DNA of 64,000 bases from an uncultured Mucilaginibacter sp. Its GTDB lineage: Bacteria; Bacteroidota; Bacteroidia; Sphingobacteriales; Sphingobacteriaceae. The notes under the pieces were generated by a model. It had not been told where the DNA came from and did not search any database. It saw only the letters and a list, made by a program, of their open reading frames with translations. Below, piece after piece: positions 17,299 through 25,737 of this stretch. Location: assembly GCF_937859865.1 (NCBI RefSeq), contig NZ_CALMAT010000118.1:1-64000 (forward strand), given 5' to 3'. The position numbers were made by a program, and so were the translations under genes. The stretch's first letter is position 1, and every line of letters starts with the position of its first letter.

Positions 17299-17964
17299 TT
17301 AAAACTTATAACCAACTTCAACACCTAAAGCATATATATATGGATTAACATTTTGTAAGTATTTTTGATAATTAACATAGGTAATCAAATTAAATTTCTT
17401 ACTTAAATCAAAATTATACCCTAAAATAAAATTGATACCATAGTCATAGCTCTTTTTAAACGTAGAATAGTTAGTGTATTCATAAACATAAGAACCATCA
17501 GGCTTAAATCCAATTTGTGAAAATCCATCTGTGTCTCTTACTTCAATTAAATAAGATACAGTTGGCCCAGCTTTAACAACAAAATTCCCTCTTTTAAATG
17601 GATAAATGTTGTAAACGTAATTTACATTGAACATAAAAAGGGAAGATTGATTGTTACTTTGGTTAAACCTTTTAATATCTTCTTCGGGCAAGTGCAAAGA
17701 AGGAAAAAACTTGGAAGATGAATATTTGGTATATGCGGCAAAGCCAAAACTCGTTGAAAAAGCAGAATACTTCGATATATCTTTTTGGTATTCTATTTTG
17801 AGGTAATCCAAGGCAAACTTGTCATCTTCGATGTTCATTAAATGAAAACCTATTTGTAAGTTATTAGAAGTTTGTGATAATGTAATATTTTTTTCGGGTC
17901 TTTGTGCCAATACAATCCCAACAATGTTAAATAAGCATAATAATAGTAGAAATAACCTTTTCAT
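17299..17964 (-). CDS. Outer-membrane beta-barrel-like protein
   Basis: 221 residues with signal peptide MKRLFLLLLCLFNIVGIVLA-Q. The mature part alternates polar and aromatic residues in short strands (NLQIGFHLMN, FVVKAGPTVSYLIEV, YDYGINFILGYNFD) and ends YALGVEVGYKF, the C-terminal aromatic signature of outer-membrane barrels. No specific function. It is six bases downstream of the 17971 gene, so probably co-transcribed. Confidence 0.7.
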   Translation of the reverse strand: MKRLFLLLLCLFNIVGIVLAQRPEKNITLSQTSNNLQIGFHLMNIEDDKFALDYLKIEYQKDISKYSAFSTSFGFAAYTKYSSSKFFPSLHLPEEDIKRFNQSNNQSSLFMFNVNYVYNIYPFKRGNFVVKAGPTVSYLIEVRDTDGFSQIGFKPDGSYVYEYTNYSTFKKSYDYGINFILGYNFDLSKKFNLITYVNYQKYLQNVNPYIYALGVEVGYKF

Positions 17965-17970
17965 AATCTG

Positions 17971-18561
17971 TTAAAAATTTATGCCAGTAAATACGCCGGA
18001 AGACAAAAAACTATTTTTACTAAACAATTGGTAGTTGCCATTTATACCAACAAACATTTTTTTTAAGTTGAATCGGGCTTTAAGCGATGTAATATCTCCT
18101 AACTGCCACATGGAACTATAAACTGTTTCACTAACAAGGCGCGGTGTTTGTTCTAAAGGAAATTGTTTGTAAAATACAGAAGCAAAAGCTTCGTTCCGTT
18201 TTCTTAAGGCAAGAGATGTGCTTACGGCAAAATCTAAATTTCCTACTTTAAAAATAGTTTTTTCTAATCCTACATCTATGCGTACATATGACAAGCTTTT
18301 GTTTGGATTGTAAACCCTCAAAACTACATCGTCCGGCTTTATAGACGATGCAAACATATATTCCACATTTACAATTCCATTTAATTTGGGAACAACCTGT
18401 ACAGCAACACCAGTATTAAAACCAACACCTGTTTTTAATTGAGGCTCGTTGATAAAAGAAAGGCTTGTCCCTAAGTGCCAGGAATCGAGTTTGATTGAGC
18501 TTTGAGAAAAAGCAGGACAACCAAAGGTTAGAAAAAATACGATCAGGTAGAAATTCTTCAT
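17971..18561 (-). CDS. Secreted protein, probable outer-membrane component
   Basis: 196 residues with signal peptide MKNFYLIVFFLTFGCPAFS-Q. Alternating beta-strand pattern (WHLGTSLSFI, LNGIVNVEYMF, LDFAVSTSLAL) and an aromatic end GVFTGINF suggest a small barrel. No family recognised. It is first in a two-gene unit with 17299-17964. Confidence 0.6.
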   Translation of the reverse strand: MKNFYLIVFFLTFGCPAFSQSSIKLDSWHLGTSLSFINEPQLKTGVGFNTGVAVQVVPKLNGIVNVEYMFASSIKPDDVVLRVYNPNKSLSYVRIDVGLEKTIFKVGNLDFAVSTSLALRKRNEAFASVFYKQFPLEQTPRLVSETVYSSMWQLGDITSLKARFNLKKMFVGINGNYQLFSKNSFLSSGVFTGINF

Positions 18562-18614
18562 TTAAAAAAGGATTGCATTTAAAAGTTAAATTGGCTTTAT
18601 TAAATATTCATGTT

Positions 18615-18644
18615 GCACCAATTTTACTATGGTAAAAGAAGTAT
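18615..18644 (+). repeat. 30-bp dispersed element (GAAGTAT core)
   Basis: GCACCAATTTTA, CTATGG, TAAAAGAAGTAT, intergenic between two genes of the surface-protein block. Confidence 0.85.
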
Positions 18645-18671
18645 TGCATATTTCCAAATTTTAGGTTAAGA

Positions 18672-19072
18672 TTAATGCAAATAAAATGATAAACCGATCA
18701 AAGCATATTCATAATGATGGTCGTTCTTGTACTCCAACTGCGCTTCCAGCAAATGGTAACGATAGCCAGTGCCAAAACTAAAACCGGTTAAGTTTACTTC
18801 GCGGTCGTTTGCGCGGTACAAGCGTTGCTCATAAGGTTTTAGACCAGGCGTGGCCGGTTTAGGGAAAACAGTTTTATCGCTTAAAATAAAGGATTGGTAC
18901 AAGCCTGCTGATACAAATAAGCTGTTTTCGGGCTTGTTAAAAAAGCAGTAACGAAAAGAAAGCAGAACGTCTAAGTAATCTTTTTTAATGTTACCAGATA
19001 AACTACCGGCTGAGGAATCGTTTATGCGCTTTTTTTTGTACCCTTTTTGGTTGCACAGCTGGAAAACAGCAT
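18672..19072 (-). pseudogene. Frameshifted lipoprotein/barrel gene with A8 tract
   Basis: ATG 19072 reads MLFSSCATKKGTKKSA then TAA; the body (NDSSAGSLSGNIKKDYLDVL, YRYHLLEAQLEYK, ending GLSFYLH) is in the next frame. Eight A residues (T 19030-19037 on the plus strand) mark the junction, and one more A would restore the frame. The signal part is only five residues before Cys, so the gene also seems cut at its 5' end. The ending looks like an outer-membrane strand. Confidence 0.55.
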
Positions 19073-19074
19073 AA

Positions 19075-19467
19075 TTATTTGGCTACAAAATCTTTAAAAC
19101 GATGGATAATCTCATTGCCGCAAACCACCCTCAATTGTAAAGTAGTTAGTACATTGCTTTGCGTTGGTGTATAATTTAAACTTAACGTTTTGCCAGACAT
19201 TACCTTGTCTATCGTTCCGGAAGCAATCAACAGATCGGGGTTGGCTTTGGTGGTTTCCTTTAAAGTATAAGTTACGGCAGGTTTATTCATTTTAACTACC
19301 TCTATATAAAAGGTAACCTGTTTGTTAACCGCTATTTCTTCTTTTGTACCGGGAGTAGTCAGTTCCTTTAAAGTATTTATTTCACTTACTGAAAATTCAG
19401 TTGGTGTTTTTTTACAGCTGCAGAACAGGATGAAGAGGCTAAAAACAAAAAGTAATATTTTTTTCAT
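19075..19467 (-). CDS. Small lipoprotein, intact paralogue of 16834-17231
   Basis: 130 residues. MKKILLFVFSLFILFCSC-KK is a lipoprotein signal with a Cys-Lys-Lys lipobox border. The body (INTLKELTTPGTKEEIAVNK, YTPTQSNVLTTLQLRVVCGNEIIHRFKDFVAK) matches that of the frameshifted gene at 16834 in order and motif, so the two are paralogues. An Ig-like beta fold is possible. It is probably anchored in the outer membrane. The next gene downstream begins two bases after its stop. Confidence 0.75.
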   Translation of the reverse strand: MKKILLFVFSLFILFCSCKKTPTEFSVSEINTLKELTTPGTKEEIAVNKQVTFYIEVVKMNKPAVTYTLKETTKANPDLLIASGTIDKVMSGKTLSLNYTPTQSNVLTTLQLRVVCGNEIIHRFKDFVAK

Positions 19468-19494
19468 AGAGATTAATTTAAAAATGTTAATAAT

Positions 19495-19524
19495 TGGCTA
19501 AATTTTATAATTTAAAAACAGCAT
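19495..19524 (+). repeat. 30-bp element overlapping the 3' end of a barrel gene
   Basis: CTAAATTTTATAATT then TAAAAACAGCAT; it covers the last codons and stop of the 19505-20137 gene. Confidence 0.6.
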
Positions 19525-20137
19525 TAATGCCAGCAAACCAATGTTCTATAGGAATAGCTTTTGAATAGGTATCTAAAACTATTCCCATTCTCAATTTCGA
19601 ATTAATTTTAGCACTCACACTTACAGCACTATATATCGATATATTGAATCCTTTTTCATAATAATATTGAATTGAGCTTTGTACTACTTCTTGGTGACCA
19701 TCAGGAAATTGATACTCATTAAATGTCTTTAAAATTTTATCATTTTGATATTTTAATGCAGGGCCTATTTTTATCGAGGTATTTATAAAAGATTCTTTGT
19801 TACCAAAAGTATAATTTGCATCCACAGGCAAAAACCATGCATTATAGTAACGGTCTTCACCCTGGAAACCAGTTGGTTTACGTTTATAGATGTTGTACAA
19901 ATCTGTAGTAAAGCGGGTTAAGCCAGCCTCTAAAAATATATGTTTGCTTATCGGTTTAGACAATGTTGCTCCTAAAAAAAAGCCTGTGTTGCCCCAGTTA
20001 TTTTCTGTGCCGTAACCGGCAAATGTGTTTAGGTATAAATCGTTTTTTTCAACAGTAGATGTAGTTTGTGCATACAAAAACATATTTGAACTAATGAATG
20101 ATGCGGTAATTAAAATTAGATAATTAAAAAACTTCAT
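19505..20137 (-). CDS. Outer-membrane beta-barrel-like protein
   Basis: 210 residues with signal peptide ending MFLYA-QTTST. Strand-like segments (DLYLNTFAGYGTENNWG, FLEAGLTRFTTDLY, NISIYSAVSVSAKINSKLRMGI) and a final HWFAGINAVFKL suggest a barrel of about eight strands. It resembles 17299-17964 in size and style and may be a distant paralogue. It is upstream of the lipoprotein at 19075 with 37 bases between. Confidence 0.65.
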   Translation of the reverse strand: MKFFNYLILITASFISSNMFLYAQTTSTVEKNDLYLNTFAGYGTENNWGNTGFFLGATLSKPISKHIFLEAGLTRFTTDLYNIYKRKPTGFQGEDRYYNAWFLPVDANYTFGNKESFINTSIKIGPALKYQNDKILKTFNEYQFPDGHQEVVQSSIQYYYEKGFNISIYSAVSVSAKINSKLRMGIVLDTYSKAIPIEHWFAGINAVFKL

Positions 20138-20189
20138 TGGTTTAGTATTAATTGATGAGAGAGAATAATCGAGGTTTTCCTAAAAAAGA

Positions 20190-20224
20190 TAACGGAGGTT
20201 TTCCTGCATGAAAAACCTCCGTTA
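20190..20224 (-). terminator. Terminator of the G-tract lipoprotein gene
   Basis: On the minus strand TAACGGAGGTTTT, a short loop, AAAACCTCCGTTA, then TCTTTTTT. It lies just after the stop at 20229, separating that gene from the rest of the block. Confidence 0.85.
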
Positions 20225-20228
20225 ATAA

Positions 20229-21652
20229 TTATTGGATAAATAATTTATCAGGTAAGGTAAAGCTTACCGTACTGTAATTATCAAAAATTAACCATCCGGC
20301 GTATGTTGGCTCTCCACCCTCGCCTCGGTTGAATGGGAAAAAAGATGCATACTTATGATTATTCTGCCGAATTATATCATCAAGGGATTTATAAGTAATT
20401 GTTCCGCCTACAGTGCCTGTTTGCTTTTGGCCACCAACGCTTACCGTTGTTGTTACAGACAAATTCAGAGTTGAAGAACTGGTATTGTCATCTTCATAAA
20501 TCGCCAGGTTCTGCTCTAAATTGTCTTGTTGCCAATCTGCATCCCAGGTAGCTGTCCAGTTTACCCATCTTGAATTCCTAATATCACCCCTACTAACATT
20601 GTAAGGGCCATTTACTAAAAACACATCCGCAGTTGGTTGTACCTGCCCATCAATTACTTTCAAGTAACCTGAAGCACGGGTAAAACGAATTTCAGACCCT
20701 CCTCCATTACCTGAAAAGCTAATAAAATGGTCATATTGATGTTTACTAACCCTAACATCACCAACAAAAACCTTTCTTACCGTCCTTGTTAATCCAAAGA
20801 TTGTAACAGGTGGTCCTGGAGGAAATGCTGCTTCGACTCCATTTGTAATAGTTTCGCTCAGGGGTTCTATACCATTAATACCAATAATAAGCGTAGGGTT
20901 TGCATAAGCATAATCATCATTGATTACTACCTGAGTATAGCCCATGTTGCCGTTGGAATCATAAATAGGTTGCCAGCCATAACCTTCATCAGCTTCCGCA
21001 GTAGCCGTCATTACAGAAGTTGAGGGCGAATAATTTCCGGAATTGTCAAAAGGGTTGATGTACTGTTCAGCATAAGGATAATAAAGGCTAACACCATCAG
21101 GAGGTAAACCCTGATATTGGTTGGGGTCGTAATCATTTGCTTTGAGGTTTTGAACCTTCTTTTGATTTAGCTTGTCTTTAGAATCGTTGCCGGGTTTTAA
21201 GGCAGTTAAAAAGCTGTTAAATTCAGTATCGTTTTTTTTGGCAACTTCCACCCAAAATGCTTTTGAAAACGTACCAGCTTGAATGTTCAGGTCTGAAGAT
21301 AGCTTTTTAAAAGATTTAGAAGTAGTTAATAATCCTTCACCCGGATAAATCATATCCTTTAACAGAATTGATTGGTCCGTATAAATTTTAGCAATAATGG
21401 CAGCATTCACCTCTTTTATTGCCTCTTTGTTTTTATACACCTCTTTTACAATTTCTGTAACTTTTTCCAAATTGGCAACCAATTTCTTTTCCTGGTCTGT
21501 AGAGGGTTTATAAAAAACTAATTTCGGGTCAACTGTTGTTTTTTTGGTAGAAATTGTTTCACCCCCCCCACTTTATTTTCTTTTTTACAAGAAGAAATAG
21601 AAAAAGCAAGCAATAGTGCCATCATGGTACCGGTAAAAATTTTAGATTTCAT
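20229..21652 (-). pseudogene. Large surface lipoprotein, out of frame at a G8 tract (possibly phase-variable)
   Basis: ATG 21652 reads MKSKIFTGTMMALLLAFSIS then SCKKENKVGG, a clear lipoprotein signal with Cys22. Eight G residues (C 21562-21569 on the plus strand) follow. The frame then stops at TAG, while the other frame continues without a stop as ETISTKKTTVDPKLVFY into the 417-residue body ending at 20229. Nine G would join them. The body is rich in Tyr, Asn and Gly and has no family I recognise. A poly-G run next to a surface-protein signal is the classic form of a phase-variation switch. Alternatives are gene decay or sequencing error. Confidence 0.75.
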
Positions 21653-21845
21653 GTTTTTAAAAATTTAGTAGATTTTTTAATACGTTCTTTAATTTTTTGT
21701 TGTGGTGTTTTAGTTTTCTTTTATGCCATATTTTCCCTCCTTTCTTTGGCAATATATAACAAGAAAGTTACATTTCAAATAAAAATTAAATAATTTTATC
21801 ATTTGTTAATAATTATTTTATCTACTTAAAATCAAACAATAATCT

Positions 21846-22502
21846 ATGGACATCGAACCAACAACCGCTGCCCAACTTGCCAAAAAACTACTGATAAAAA
21901 CAGCACAACATTGGTTGTTTATCCATGTGCCGGAAGGATTTGTTAAAGGCTTTGCTGCACTTTCAATCGAAGTAAAAACCTCAATTGCAAATGATGAAAC
22001 ATTTAACGGTGTTTTGTTTTTTGTTAAAAACAGCAACGGCTTACAAGTAGTTTTGCCCACAATTATTCCTGTTTTAAAACCGGAAACTATTTGCTGGGTT
22101 GCTTATCCCAAAAAAAGCTCGGGCGTGGTTTCTGATTTGGAAATGACGGGAAATTGGACGGAATTGGAAAAGTACAATTTAAGGGCCGTATCGGCAGCAT
22201 CCATTGATCAAACCTGGACGGCTTTGCGTTTGCGGCCAATAAATCAGGTTAAAAAATCTACTGTTTCTAATGCTGCAATCCGGGAAAACGAATTGAATGA
22301 ATTTATTGATACGAAAAACCGGATTGTGCATTTGCCGGATGACGTAAAGCAGGCGTTGGAACAGCAACCGGCCGCTTTTGCAAAATATCAACAGTTAGCC
22401 TATAGCCATCAAAAAGAATATTTGGTTTGGATATTAACGGCCAAACAAGAAAAGACCCGGACAGGCCGCGTTCAAAAAATGTTGGAAAAATTGCTGGATT
22501 GA
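21846..22502 (+). CDS. YdeI/OmdA-family protein
   Basis: 218 residues. The C-terminus, LPDDVKQALEQQPAAFAKYQ then LAYSHQKEYLVWI and AKQEKTRTGRVQKMLEKLL, is the signature of the YdeI/OmpD-associated family, whose role is poorly known. The N-terminal 130 residues look like a separate small domain (FIHVPEGF, ICWVAYPKKSSG). It is cytoplasmic, divergent from the surface-protein block and not in an evident operon. Confidence 0.75.
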   Translation: MDIEPTTAAQLAKKLLIKTAQHWLFIHVPEGFVKGFAALSIEVKTSIANDETFNGVLFFVKNSNGLQVVLPTIIPVLKPETICWVAYPKKSSGVVSDLEMTGNWTELEKYNLRAVSAASIDQTWTALRLRPINQVKKSTVSNAAIRENELNEFIDTKNRIVHLPDDVKQALEQQPAAFAKYQQLAYSHQKEYLVWILTAKQEKTRTGRVQKMLEKLLD

Positions 22503-22513
22503 AACGGGTTTAG

Positions 22514-22543
22514 ATGCTTCTTTTACCGGCATAAATTTGGGTT
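22514..22543 (-). repeat. 30-bp element after YdeI-like gene
   Basis: ATGCTTCTTTTACCGG then CATAAATTTGGGTT, 12 bases after the stop codon. Confidence 0.85.
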
Positions 22544-22628
22544 GAAGAAAGGAACACTTAACTCCTCTCGGAGACAGAAGCATGGCAGCCTACTTTTCTA
22601 CCATTAACCTTTTTGTTGTAAATTACAG

Positions 22629-22693
22629 GTGCTTCTTTTATCGGCATAGCTAAAACTATAAGAATACTTCTTTTACCGACTAAAATCTGTTCG
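22629..22693 (-). repeat. Two tandem 30-bp elements upstream of blaI
   Basis: Copies at 22629-22658 (GTGCTTCTTTTATCGG) and 22664-22693 (ATACTTCTTTTACCGAC), same orientation, with degenerate box 1. Confidence 0.7.
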
Positions 22694-22733
22694 CCCCTCT
22701 CCCAAAAAATTATTTTAAAAAATATTTGGATTA

Positions 22734-22749
22734 TACGAAACCCTTCGTA
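22734..22749. promoter_or_regulatory. BlaI-type operator 1
   Basis: A perfect dyad TACGAA-ACCC-TTCGTA. The same half-sites recur 25 bases downstream, so it is very probably the binding site of the adjacent BlaI-family repressor. Confidence 0.8.
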
Positions 22750-22758
22750 CATTAGCCC

Positions 22759-22774
22759 TACGAAAATATTCGTA
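22759..22774. promoter_or_regulatory. BlaI-type operator 2
   Basis: A perfect dyad TACGAA-AATA-TTCGTA, eight bases before the blaI start codon. Confidence 0.8.
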
Positions 22775-22782
22775 ATAGAAAG

Positions 22783-23160
22783 ATGAGTCTAAAACCAACG
22801 GAAAGCGAACTGGAGATTTTACAGATTTTGTGGCAGAAAAACTCGTGTACCGTTCGAGAAGTAAACGAAGAACTGAGCAAGCTAAAACAAACCGAAATTG
22901 GCTACACCACAACTTTGAAACTGATGCAGTTGATGCACGAAAAAGGCTTGGTAGAACGTGATGCCAGCAACCGCACCCATGTTTATAAAGCTTTATTAAA
23001 CCAAAAAAAGACACAAAAAAGTTTGGTGAACAAACTGATTGACACTGCTTTTAACGGATCAGCTTCGCAATTGGTCATGCCGGCTTTAAGCGACCATAAA
23101 TCATCGCCGGAAGAATTGGAAGCGATAAAAAAATACTTGGATCAACTTAACCAAAAATAA
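22783..23160 (+). CDS. blaI: BlaI/MecI/CopY-family transcriptional repressor
   Basis: 125 residues. The winged helix LKPTESELEILQILWQKNSCTVREVNEEL and IGYTTTLKLMQLMHEKGLVERD is typical of BlaI/MecI, followed by a dimerisation region. Such repressors are inactivated by cleavage triggered by a BlaR1-type protease. The blaR1 gene follows by 7 bases. Two dyads (TACGAA N4 TTCGTA) just upstream imply autorepression. No beta-lactamase gene is in the window, so the targets are unknown. Confidence 0.93.
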   Translation: MSLKPTESELEILQILWQKNSCTVREVNEELSKLKQTEIGYTTTLKLMQLMHEKGLVERDASNRTHVYKALLNQKKTQKSLVNKLIDTAFNGSASQLVMPALSDHKSSPEELEAIKKYLDQLNQK

Positions 23161-23167
23161 AAAACGT

Positions 23168-25063
23168 ATGGAAACCAGCCTGTTCATACTCGCTCTAAGT
23201 AAAACGCTGCCCGAATCGTGCCTGCAAGGTTTGCTCGTGTTTATCGCGCTCAAATTGTTGTTTTCTGTGTTTAAAAACAGCTCGCCGGCTTTTCGTTTCA
23301 ACTTGTATTATGGTGCATCGGTTTTGCTGTTTGCCGGCTTTTTGTTTACGCTGTTTCAACATTATGGTGAAGCAGAAAACGCTGTTTCAAACAGTTTTGT
23401 TGCTTCAAACCTGGTTCCGCCAAGCCAAAACATTCCCGCTTTAAAACCAAACTTTGCGCAAGCTTTAAGTTATTGGACGGGCCGTTACGCTTATACCATT
23501 ACCGGTTTGTATTTAATGGGTTTGGGTTTTTGTGTGTTGCGGTTAACGATCGGTTTAATTAACATCAATTGGTTCCGCAAAAACGAACAGCGGCAGGAAA
23601 GCCGTTGGGATAATCAGGTTGCACAATTGGCCAAACATTTTAACCTGGTAAAAACAGTATCGGTTTATTTATCGCACAAAATTCAGGTTCCGCTCACGAT
23701 TGGCTTTCTCAAACCGGTCATTGTTTTTCCGGTGGCACTGGTCAACCAACTTTCCCTCGCACAAACGGAAGCCATTTTACTGCACGAACTGGCGCATATC
23801 AAACGGGCGGATTATTTGCTCAATATTTTGCTTAGCATCATCCAGTCGTTCTTGTTTTTTAACCCGATAATTTGGTTGATGGGCCGCGAAATAAACCTGT
23901 ACCGCGAGCAATGTTGCGACGATTTAGTGCTCGATAAAACCCGCGATACGCTTGCTTATGCCCACGCTTTGCTTCAAATAGAAACTTTTAGAAACGCACA
24001 ATTATCGCTCGCTTTAGCCGCAAACGACAAAAAATACACTTTGTTAAACCGCATTAAAAGAATCACCAATATGGAAATCAACAACCCTTCGCCACAAAAC
24101 AAACTTATTGTTTTACTGCTGGCTATTGCTACAATTGGAATATCTGTTGCCTGGAATGTTCCGGCAAAGAAAGAAATTAAACGTACAATTGCCACAAATT
24201 TTATGGCGGTAAAAGAAGCATTGGATACAACTAAATCTAACTCGATTGTTGGCACCGCTACAATTACTGAAAACACCCAGAATGTTCAACCTAAAACAAA
24301 AACAGCCCAGGAAAAATTAGCATTTCAAGTTAAAAATTACACCAATAAAAACTCAGACATTATTGGTACAGCAACAGTTTTTAATGTAAAAGCTGATACT
24401 TCCATCAAAACTAAAAACAAGTTTAAAATTGTGTTGGAAGATTCTACAGGAAATAGAAAAGAATACAATTCACTAAATGATCTTCCTGCAGAATCAAGAA
24501 AAGAGTTTTTGAAAGAAAATGGAAATATTCATCAGATTCAAAGTTGGGAAAACTTTCAATTTATGAATGACACAAACAAGTTAGTTTTAAACGGTAAACT
24601 TTTAAGTCTTAATGGTAAACTTTTAAACAATCCTGCATTAAAAGAGCACTTGGAAAATCTTCGTAAACACCAGGAAGAAGTGCTTAAAGAATATAATAAC
24701 CGACCCGATTGGAAAAAACATTTAGAAGATATCCGCAAACAAGGCGAAGAAATCCAAAAGCAATTCAACAGCCCGGAATGGAAAAAGCAGATGGAAGATA
24801 TTAAGCTTCAGGGCGAAGAAATCCGTAAACAATTCAACAGCCCTGAATGGAAAAAGCAAATGGAAGATTTAAAGTTACAACCTAAACAAATGCGCAAACA
24901 AGGCGAGGAAATGCGCAAGTATTACCAAAGCCCGGAATGGCAAAAACAACAAGAAAAGATTCAAAAGGAGGTTGAAAAATCGCAAAAAGAATGGAAGAAA
25001 TCAATGGATAAGCAGCCTTTGCCCGTAGCGCCAACAAAACCAAACGCGCCGGAAGAATTATAA
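23168..25063 (+). CDS. BlaR1-like M56 peptidase with a repetitive C-terminal region
   Basis: 631 residues. Membrane helices in the first 300 residues enclose the zinc site HELAH (206-210) with EQCCDDLVL downstream as further ligand region. After a helix near residue 315 comes, instead of a penicillin-binding sensor, a charged periplasmic region with a repeat of about 25 residues: WKKxxEDIRxQGEEIxKQFNSPE occurs three to four times near residues 510-600 and predicts coiled coil. It must sense something else, perhaps envelope stress. Two copies of the 30-bp element lie inside. It forms an operon with blaI. Confidence 0.9.
   Translation: METSLFILALSKTLPESCLQGLLVFIALKLLFSVFKNSSPAFRFNLYYGASVLLFAGFLFTLFQHYGEAENAVSNSFVASNLVPPSQNIPALKPNFAQALSYWTGRYAYTITGLYLMGLGFCVLRLTIGLININWFRKNEQRQESRWDNQVAQLAKHFNLVKTVSVYLSHKIQVPLTIGFLKPVIVFPVALVNQLSLAQTEAILLHELAHIKRADYLLNILLSIIQSFLFFNPIIWLMGREINLYREQCCDDLVLDKTRDTLAYAHALLQIETFRNAQLSLALAANDKKYTLLNRIKRITNMEINNPSPQNKLIVLLLAIATIGISVAWNVPAKKEIKRTIATNFMAVKEALDTTKSNSIVGTATITENTQNVQPKTKTAQEKLAFQVKNYTNKNSDIIGTATVFNVKADTSIKTKNKFKIVLEDSTGNRKEYNSLNDLPAESRKEFLKENGNIHQIQSWENFQFMNDTNKLVLNGKLLSLNGKLLNNPALKEHLENLRKHQEEVLKEYNNRPDWKKHLEDIRKQGEEIQKQFNSPEWKKQMEDIKLQGEEIRKQFNSPEWKKQMEDLKLQPKQMRKQGEEMRKYYQSPEWQKQQEKIQKEVEKSQKEWKKSMDKQPLPVAPTKPNAPEEL
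23631..23660 (+). repeat. 30-bp element inside blaR1-like gene, copy 1
   Basis: CCAAACATTTTAACCTGG then TAAAAACAGTAT, read in frame as HFNLVKTVSV. Confidence 0.7.
24192..24221 (+). repeat. 30-bp element inside blaR1-like gene, copy 2
   Basis: CCACAAATTTTATGGCGG then TAAAAGAAGCAT, read as TNFMAVKEAL; the same FMxVK pattern as in the hydrolase and in the 45603 glycosyltransferase. Confidence 0.8.
24741..24870 (+). repeat. In-gene tandem repeat encoding coiled-coil units
   Basis: Roughly 75-base units encode QGEEIxKQFNSPEWKKQMED two to three times in a row. The DNA copies are nearly identical, pointing to recent duplication. Confidence 0.75.
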
Positions 25064-25072
25064 AATCATCAC

Positions 25073-25109
25073 AAAAAAAATCCCAATCAAAACTGACCGG
25101 GATTTTTTA
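25073..25109 (+). terminator. Terminator of blaI-blaR1
   Basis: AAAAATCCC, 14-base loop, GGGATTTTTT, ten bases after the stop codon. Confidence 0.85.
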
Positions 25110-25110
25110 T

Positions 25111-25140
25111 ACACCAATTTTTATATGCTAAAAGAAGCAT
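25111..25140 (+). repeat. 30-bp dispersed element, perfect
   Basis: ACACCAATTTTTA, TATGC, TAAAAGAAGCAT, between convergent blaR1 and FKBP genes. Confidence 0.9.
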
Positions 25141-25149
25141 TCGGTTTTT

Positions 25150-25650
25150 TTAATGACCAGAATGTCCGTCAGCACCATGCGCATGGCCGTGCGATAATTC
25201 TTCTTCGTTTGCCGGGCGAACGTTTAAAATTTCGCCTTTAAAATGTAACGCCTGGCCGGCCATCGGGTGGTTTAAATCTACAATAACAGCATCTTCAGCT
25301 ATAGAAACTACCTGGCCCTGCAAGCGGTTCCCCTGGTTGTCCTGCAAAGGCAGCATCGTTCCCACTGCCGGAATTTCTTCGGTGCCAAACATTTCTTTTG
25401 GCAAACTGGCAACGGCTTCATTGTCGTATTCGCCGTAAGCATCATCGGCGGTTAACCGAAATTCGTACTGGTCGCCGGTGCTTAAACCGCTTAAATGCTC
25501 TTCAAACTTAGGCAGCATCTGGCCTGCGCCGTATATAAATGTTAAGGGCTGCTCCTGGGTGGCACTTTCTACCAAACCCTCTTCGCCGTTTTCCTGATCT
25601 ACGTATAAATCATACGTTAATGATACTACGTGTTGTGGTTCAATTTTCAT
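25150..25650 (-). CDS. FKBP-type peptidyl-prolyl isomerase, SlyD-like
   Basis: 166 residues from ATG 25650 (MKIEPQHVVSLTYDLYVD). VVSLTYDL, FIYGAGQMLPKFEEHLSGLS, FRLTADDAYGEYDNEAVASL and VDLNHPMAGQALHFKGEIL are the SlyD order of FKBP core, inserted IF domain and core return. The His-rich tail (SHGHAHGADGHSGH) suggests nickel or zinc binding as in SlyD. It helps protein folding and metal delivery. A frame extends to 25695 but adds no conserved sequence. Confidence 0.9.
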   Translation of the reverse strand: MKIEPQHVVSLTYDLYVDQENGEEGLVESATQEQPLTFIYGAGQMLPKFEEHLSGLSTGDQYEFRLTADDAYGEYDNEAVASLPKEMFGTEEIPAVGTMLPLQDNQGNRLQGQVVSIAEDAVIVDLNHPMAGQALHFKGEILNVRPANEEELSHGHAHGADGHSGH

Positions 25651-25737
25651 GTTTTTAGGTTTCAGGAATGAGGTATGAGGTATCAGCCCGGGCAACGTTT
25701 ATTGCCTCAAACCTGATACCCCCGCACCTCAAACCTA

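Noticed and set aside
21711-21735. Another 30-bp element near TTTTCTTTTATGCC
   Set aside because: The core differs at several positions and no box 1 is present.
24741-24870. Direct repeats resembling a CRISPR array
   Set aside because: They lie in frame in the blaR1-like gene, have no unique spacers of constant length and encode a coiled-coil repeat.
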